A stretch of 64,000 bases of DNA from Diaporthe sp. PMI_573. Lineage: Eukaryota; Ascomycota; Sordariomycetes; Diaporthales; Diaporthaceae. Made by a program: the position numbers and the translations under genes. Location of the stretch: positions 558,001-622,000 of the forward strand of contig JAJTUP010000023.1 of the NCBI GenBank assembly GCA_021399435.1. The letters run 5' to 3'. The stretch's first letter is position 1. The number at the start of each line of letters is the position of its first letter. Positions 58,357 through 64,000 of this stretch are shown piece by piece. Below the pieces are notes generated by a model, which did no database searches, was not told the origin of the DNA, and saw nothing but the letters and a program-made list of their open reading frames with translations.

Positions 58357-61300
58357 GGCTGCGTGCTCGCCCCACTCCACCACCAACCAGCACACTCCCT
58401 CCGGCGGCAGCATGAATTGCAAGGCGAGCCGGAATGCCGCCAATGGACGACTGGTCAGGGGCTGCAGGAGCCCCCCTGCGAGACTAATGCCGACTCACGA
58501 ATTCTCTACTTTTCCAACCTTTTCTTGCTTTTGCTCTTTCTGTTGGGGCGAAACGGCTTGCGTTTAATGGAACGGTAGACTGGGCCACGGGGTTTTCATC
58601 GGCCTTTTATCACATTTGCTACTTTTTTTATCACATCTCATTTTCTCGGATATTCCTTCCCCTGAAGGATTGGAGCACGGAGCAACAACAAAAAAGACGG
58701 TTCGCCGGGTCCGATCCCCCATATGAACTTTTCCGATTCCCCATCGCCGGCTTGCTTTTTCATCCTGCTGCTTTAGCCGGAACCCGCCCCCCCCCTGTCA
58801 GGCACCACCAAGAGAATGAGCAATCGACCCTCTTCTCTCTCTGACCAGCACGAGCGCGAGACTAAGACTTTTTTATTCGGACGACGCACAAAAAAATAGG
58901 AGGGTTTCTTTTTCGGATGGGCCAAGAGGGATATTGTTCGGGCAAAGAGAAAATTGGGGACGACATTGGGAAAAGCAGGAGATTCTTTTTTCTTTCGAAA
59001 CGATGTATTTGTTCGGATTTTTTTTTTCTTTTTCTTGTATTTTTGAGCACGGCGCCAAGGGGGGAAACAACAGACATCACGGCCAACAACAGGGACATGG
59101 CTAAGGGTGCAAGGAGTGATGGATTGGGAACTAGTAATCAAGGTCTTTGTCACTTTCTTCATTTCTTTTGGAGGGGGGAAAGGGTATTGGGTATTGGGTT
59201 TCGGACGGAATGGGACTTGATCTGGGCAACATGGGACAGGAGAGGGAATTTGCTACATGGACAGTAGCAAAACAGCAGCAGACAGATTTCTTTTCTTTTC
59301 CTGTTTTGGCATTGGATATGGACGGGTTTCATTTCCTCGTTTTTTTCATGGATTTTGTTTTTCCACCAGCACCACCATCTCCTCAACCTCATGGCAAACG
59401 CATATTGGGTCGCTTTTTTCTCACCGAGTCCGCATGTCGTCTTACCGTTTCCATAGAAGTCACTGTTCATGATACCAGGGCCCCCAACACAGGAGGATCT
59501 CCCAAGCATTATTTTTAACTTGCCAATGATATTGCATATCTCTTGAGAACATCCTTTGCCTCCTCTGTCTTTGCGCGCATACTTGCTGTCTTTCTACGTT
59601 TCGCATTGTGCATAGAGGCGCGGGCCATTATTTTTTATTTTTGCATTTTTGAGCCGGGCCGACTCAGCGTGACATTCCGCCGGCGACATTTTGGTTGGAG
59701 GCTGCGGCGCCCAACCCCACGGGCACTTCGGATGGCCCTTGGGGAAAGGGATTGGGTTTTCGTAGGGGGACCTTTGTTGAGTTGAGACTAGGCCCAGCGC
59801 AGGGGGTATAGGCCGACAAGCTTTTGGTTGAAACGCGGTTGCGGCTGTTGTTATTCCTTCGGCCGGCTGGGTTGGGTACTTGGAGCAGCACAACTTACAC
59901 TCTCGGAAAAAGGGAAACTTGGGTTTGGGGGCTGGGCGAGGCGAGATGAGGCGAGGCAAGAGAGATGGAGAGAGATTAGAGAGATTGGGTGGTCGGTCGC
60001 AAGATCGGATCCGATGGGGCCCCCCTGCGGGTGCAGATGCAGCATGATAATTCCCGAAGGAAGATAACTCCGGCGCACGTCGTGTCGTCATGGGCTGGTG
60101 GTCCCTGGGAAAGATGTAATACATCGCATTCAAGTATCCGTTACTGTACTGCCACAGTAGCGTTCATCCGTCCCCTGCCTCACCTTGGGCGCGCTTGCTT
60201 TGCTCCCCCTGACGAAGGCGCCGCGCATCTAGACCGTTGGGCAGGGAGGCATGGACGGTGTTATTCGGCAGTGACGGGAATGACGGATGGAGCCGGCTCA
60301 TGTTGTTGCTGCTGTTGTACATGGGCAGCATCGGCATGGGTGGTAATGACCAGTCCATTGTCGGGCGGTGGAGTTGGTGGACTGGTCCAGACCGAACCTT
60401 GTTCGCCAGGCGAGACTTCCCGGACGCGAGGGCGTGGGATCGGGGACCGGTGAGTGCGAGTGCTTCGCCTGGGCACATAATGCAGTCGATGAGGGCCATA
60501 TCGAATTTGATATGCCGGCATAACTGGTTTGTTGTATTTTTTAGCTGGGGTGACGTTGGAGTCTGCATACCGTAGCATCTACATGTGACCAGGTCTTGTA
60601 AGCCCCTCCTTAGTCTGGCTGGATTACAGATTACTGGGTACCGCTCTCCGTACTTGCACATGCTAGCATGTACAGTAGACGACGACGCGTCCCTAGCCTG
60701 CATGTAGTTAGGCGCGCAGGGCAGGGGAAGGGAGAGCTGGCTGCGGAGGGCTGAGCTGGAGGGTCTACTGTGTAACAAGGTGAGTAGCGGTCGGTGGTCC
60801 CCTAAGCAGGGCACGAAGAGGGGAAGTCCTCACCGGCCCCAGCTGCCCCCTCCCACCTCCGCCTGAGCCCGTCCATCTACCGCGATTGACCCCCCACCTC
60901 ACCAAGCCCAGTCGACGTAGTGTGCACACCTAGTGCGAGAGCTGAGCAGACGATGGAGACGGGCCGCCCGGGCGGTCGGAGTGAAAACGAGGCAACAGCC
61001 TGGCGGCCAATGAGGTATAAGCCATTGCTTATCTTGATTGCGGATATGGAGTCCTGATAGAGGAGGTGCAAGAGAGGGCTTTTTTTGCCCCTGATGAGGG
61101 AAAGGCTGATGACATGGGGGGTCTTCCCCTCTTTTGGGGCCCCTTGTCCCTTTGTGCGTGCATGCATGCACATCATGTAGACTACTCGAGGGGCCGAGGC
61201 GAAGAATGCTTCCGCGGCCCTCTGCCCATCTCGCATTGTATCGCGGCTAGCCGGGTGTCGACATGACCGTGATCTGCTGGCGTGTAGAGGCGAGGCCCAA

Positions 61301-62435
61301 GTGTAAGGCGCCTAGGAGTGCGTCCATCTTATCTTATCGTAGATGGTTGAAGAAAAAAAAAACCACCAAAAAAAAAACCCTCCGACTTGCTATTGCTGTT
61401 GCTAACTTAATGTTGATGTAATTTGCTGTAGTGTAGTCAAGGCCAAGTCCAATCGATCCACTGTGTGGCACCTGTTGTCCTCTCTGTTGTCCTCTCTGTT
61501 GTCCTCTCTGTTGTCCTCTCTGCTGTCCGCCTGTGGTGGTTGTCGGTAGCCAGTCTATCGTCTCCATCTTGCATCAAGCTGCCCCGTCGTTGCGCTGCAT
61601 ATGCCCTGTCTGGCCTTGCGCAACCCGCCCGCCGCGAATCCGCTCGACGACGAACAAGCAACCCTCCCACTGTGTAACCTTGCCCGCCCAGCTCTCCTCA
61701 CGTCGAGAGCTGTTTCGGCCCATCGGAACCCTTCCAGGACTTCCAGAAGCTACCCAGTCGAGTCTTTGGCCTCAGTCCCGTCGCCTACGCCTGCTGCTCT
61801 CCGCGTACCCGCCGGGGCCTCACTCAATTCCTGATGAGACAAGACGCCACAAGCTTATCGCCGGGTTAACATCTGGGGGCGCTGAACCAACCTAGAGGGT
61901 CCCTGGATTGGAGCTGCAAGTGATGGGCCGTTCAGCCTTGATTGTGACCACTTGAGAAATCCATTCGTCACCTACCTCCGACCACCGACCGCCCATCACC
62001 AGCCACCGCAGGAGCACCCAGTCCAGACCGGCTCCCTTGCCACTCGACCACCAGACACAAGGCTGGACTTGACCACGCACAACACACACACACACAACCC
62101 GACTCGGGACGACACGACCTTAGACGAGACGAGGCGACCTATAGAACACGGCCTGATTATCGGTCTGTCTTCCTTCGGGCTGCACCTAGCCGACCAGTCC
62201 CTCATTACGTAACCCACCGAAACCGACCTCATCCTCGCCCAAGCCCAAACCCCAAGTCCACAAGACCCAATCCTGAGCCAGAGCCCGAGTCCAGGTCGAA
62301 GCCGGGTGGTGACAGGGAATGGACGCCGGCCGAAAGAGGAGGATTCAGAATTAGCTTTGAGACGAGCCGTCTGCCCCAGCAGCTGCTCCGTCCACGGCTC
62401 TGCCCGGGCAACCTCCCGCGTCGCGCCGGAAGAAG
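58357..62435. other. 4-kb intergenic region upstream of the zinc-cluster gene
   Basis: No supportable gene. T- and A-rich stretches at 58.5-59.5 kb are probably 3' flank of the transporter gene. The final kilobase before 62436 is C-rich with CACA and GACC tracts, like a long transcription-factor leader. A 12-bp tandem repeat lies at 61472-61527. Confidence 0.5.
61472..61527 (+). repeat. CTGTTGTCCTCT tandem repeat
   Basis: Four to five copies of the 12-bp unit CTGTTGTCCTCT, the last with CTGCTGTCC. It lies about 0.9 kb upstream of the zinc-cluster gene start and is non-coding. Confidence 0.9.
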
Positions 62436-64000
62436 ATGCCGGAGAACTCCCTGCCTTCTCCGCAGATGCATCCAGCTAAGCGGTTGAGGCAGTCCTCGCC
62501 CGAGCGGCGCTCTGAGAAGGACTCGCCCCCGTCCCTCAACGTCGCCACCTCGGGGCCGTCCCCCGCAACGAGCGACCAGCACGCCGATGGCCCACCGCTC
62601 AGCGCGGGCCTCGCCGGCGGTCCCAAGCAGGAGCCCGGCACCAGCGCCGGTTCAAGGGTCGGCCAGAGCAGCAACTTCCGCAACGTGAGTGCCTGCAACC
62701 GCTGCCGCCTCCGCAAGAACAGGTGCGACCAGAAGCTGCCGAGCTGCGCGAGCTGCGAGAAGGCCAATGTCGCCTGCGTTGGCTACGACCCCATAACCAA
62801 GAAGGAAATACCTCGCAGGTGAGTGTTCCCCCGGGGCCTGGACCGGCTCCCTTCCTTACAGGTTACAGGGGGGACACCAATGCTGACCCTGTGTATTAGC
62901 TATGTATTCTATCTCGAGACGAGGGTGGATCAGCTCGAGGCGCTCCTGCGCGCAAATAACATCCCCTTCCCTCCGGCCAACGACCTGGAGCATTGCTCAC
63001 GGATGGGCGTCGACTCCGCATCCGTGAGGTCTCCGACTGAGGCTGCGGGGCCCGCACCTTCGGAAACCCTGGACAGCATCACCGCGGTGGGTAGCGCTGG
63101 GGATAGAAGCGACGAGGCTAGGCTGCAGAGGCTGGTGTCCAAGTCCGATATCACGCACGGCAAGGAAGGCACAGCAAACCCGCGGTATCTCGGGTCCACA
63201 TCTGGTGTCTCTTTTGCACGGGTGGTCTTTGCCGCCGTTCAGTCGTCCGTCAATGACAACAAGTCTACTTCGGACAAGGCCGGAGTGCGCCCTTATAAAC
63301 CCGTGGGAGGAAATCTGAATTCCGGGATCGGTACTACGATGCGGGATTCCTTCTTCGGCCTGCACACAAAACCGACTATCCACCCTGCACCATTCCCGGA
63401 CAGAGAGGTCGGAATTGCATTGGTCAATCTCTACTTCGAGCACGCGAATCCACAGATACCTATCCTGCACAAGGTTGAGTTCATGAGGCTTTTCGAGCAG
63501 GCATACGACGGGGATAACCCCCAGCGTGGGCCCAAGGAGCTGTACATGTTGAACATGGTCTTCGCCATCGGCGGTGGCATCATCATGGGAGCCATGGCCA
63601 AGAACGAGACGCAAAACAGCCAGGCAAAACCAGGCGAGGGCAAGATGTCCTCAAGGCAGGCGCAGCCCGAGGAGTACCACGCCAGCGCTATCGTCCACCT
63701 GGAAGCCTGTCTGAATAACAGCGGAGGCGGGCTGGAGGAGTTGCAAGCGGTGTTGCTCCTGGCAAACTTTGCATTGCTCAGGCCCGTTCCACCAGGCTTG
63801 TGGTACATAGTCGGCGTTGCCGTCAGGCTTGCGGTCGATCTTGGTCTGCATTATGAGGACGGCAAGGACGTCGACGCTGGCCTTAAGGAGGTCTCAGGGC
63901 CACAATACGAGGTGCAGCAGCGCGAGCGGGGCAGGAGAGAGTTCATTCGGGATGTCAGGAGACGTCTCTGGTGGGCCACCTACTCCTTTGACCGTCTAGT
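62436..64000 (+). CDS. Zn(II)2Cys6 transcription factor, Ppr1-like (partial, runs off the window)
   Basis: Two exons are visible (62436-62818 and 62900 to the window edge; 81-bp intron, phase 2), giving at least 494 aa with no stop yet. The zinc cluster at about 87-115 reads CNRCRLRKNRCDQKLPSCAS, then CEKANVACVGYDP, with all six cysteines. The linker and dimer helix ITKKEIPRSYVFYLETRVDQ follow, split by the intron. The cluster spacing and the P-R-S-Y-V-F-x-L-E segment resemble yeast Ppr1. From about 330 the fungal-specific middle homology region appears (LVNLYFEHANPQIPILHKVE, LVVDLGLHY-like RLAVDLGLHYED, then RRLWWATYSFDRL). Ppr1 controls pyrimidine genes in yeast; this similarity covers mainly the DNA-binding part, so the targets here are open. 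Confidence 0.88.

Overview
This window is nuclear DNA of a filamentous ascomycete (Pezizomycotina, most likely a Sordariomycete). The evidence is moderately GC-rich sequence, genes broken by short GT-AG introns (mostly 54-137 bp), no operons, and a gene set typical of moulds. That set includes a FlbA-type RGS developmental regulator, a CCG-6-like GPI cell-wall protein, hamartin (TSC1), a HET-domain protein, a Zn(II)2Cys6 regulator, and conserved mould-only proteins. Most genes had to be assembled from several exons; wherever exon coordinates are given, the phases were checked to add up.

Layout. 1-9.3 kb: flbA (+), a CCG-6-like wall protein (+) and a DUF7053-type protein (-). 10.7-16.6 kb: CDC73 of the Paf1 complex (-), a five-exon conserved protein with a WVWFPEGYW motif (-) that has a three-copy ~72-bp tandem repeat in its upstream region, and a Leu5-type mitochondrial CoA carrier (-). 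17.2-20.7 kb: a METTL4-like MT-A70 methyltransferase (+), mitoribosomal uL23m (-), a DJ-1/PfpI protein (-). 21.6-30.1 kb: TSC1/hamartin (+), a single-pass membrane protein (+), an NTF2-like (SigF-type) membrane protein (+). 30.5-33.9 kb: PEX7 (-), divergent from an AlkB dioxygenase carrying CUE and GRF modules (+). 34.4-43.1 kb, all on the minus strand: a membrane-anchored conserved protein, a catalytically dead UBC-like protein, a HET-domain gene bracketed by inverted arrays of a degenerate 15-bp repeat, and a CCDC124/Lso2 homologue. 43.1-56.4 kb: about 13 kb with no intact gene, containing a decayed coding relic and several simple repeats. 56.4-64 kb: a ZIFL-like MFS transporter (+), a 4-kb gap, and the 5' part of a Ppr1-like zinc-cluster factor (+) that runs off the window.

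Most of the window is ordinary core genome: signalling (FlbA, TSC1), transcription (CDC73), mitochondrial function (carrier, uL23m), peroxisome import (PEX7), nucleic-acid methylation and demethylation (METTL4-like, AlkB) and translation (CCDC124/Lso2). The accessory-looking part is 37.8-47 kb: the HET gene with its flanking 15-bp arrays and a possible N-terminal frameshift, followed by the gene-poor stretch. Those inverted arrays, and the tandem repeat at 14.5 kb, are the most interesting unexplained structures.
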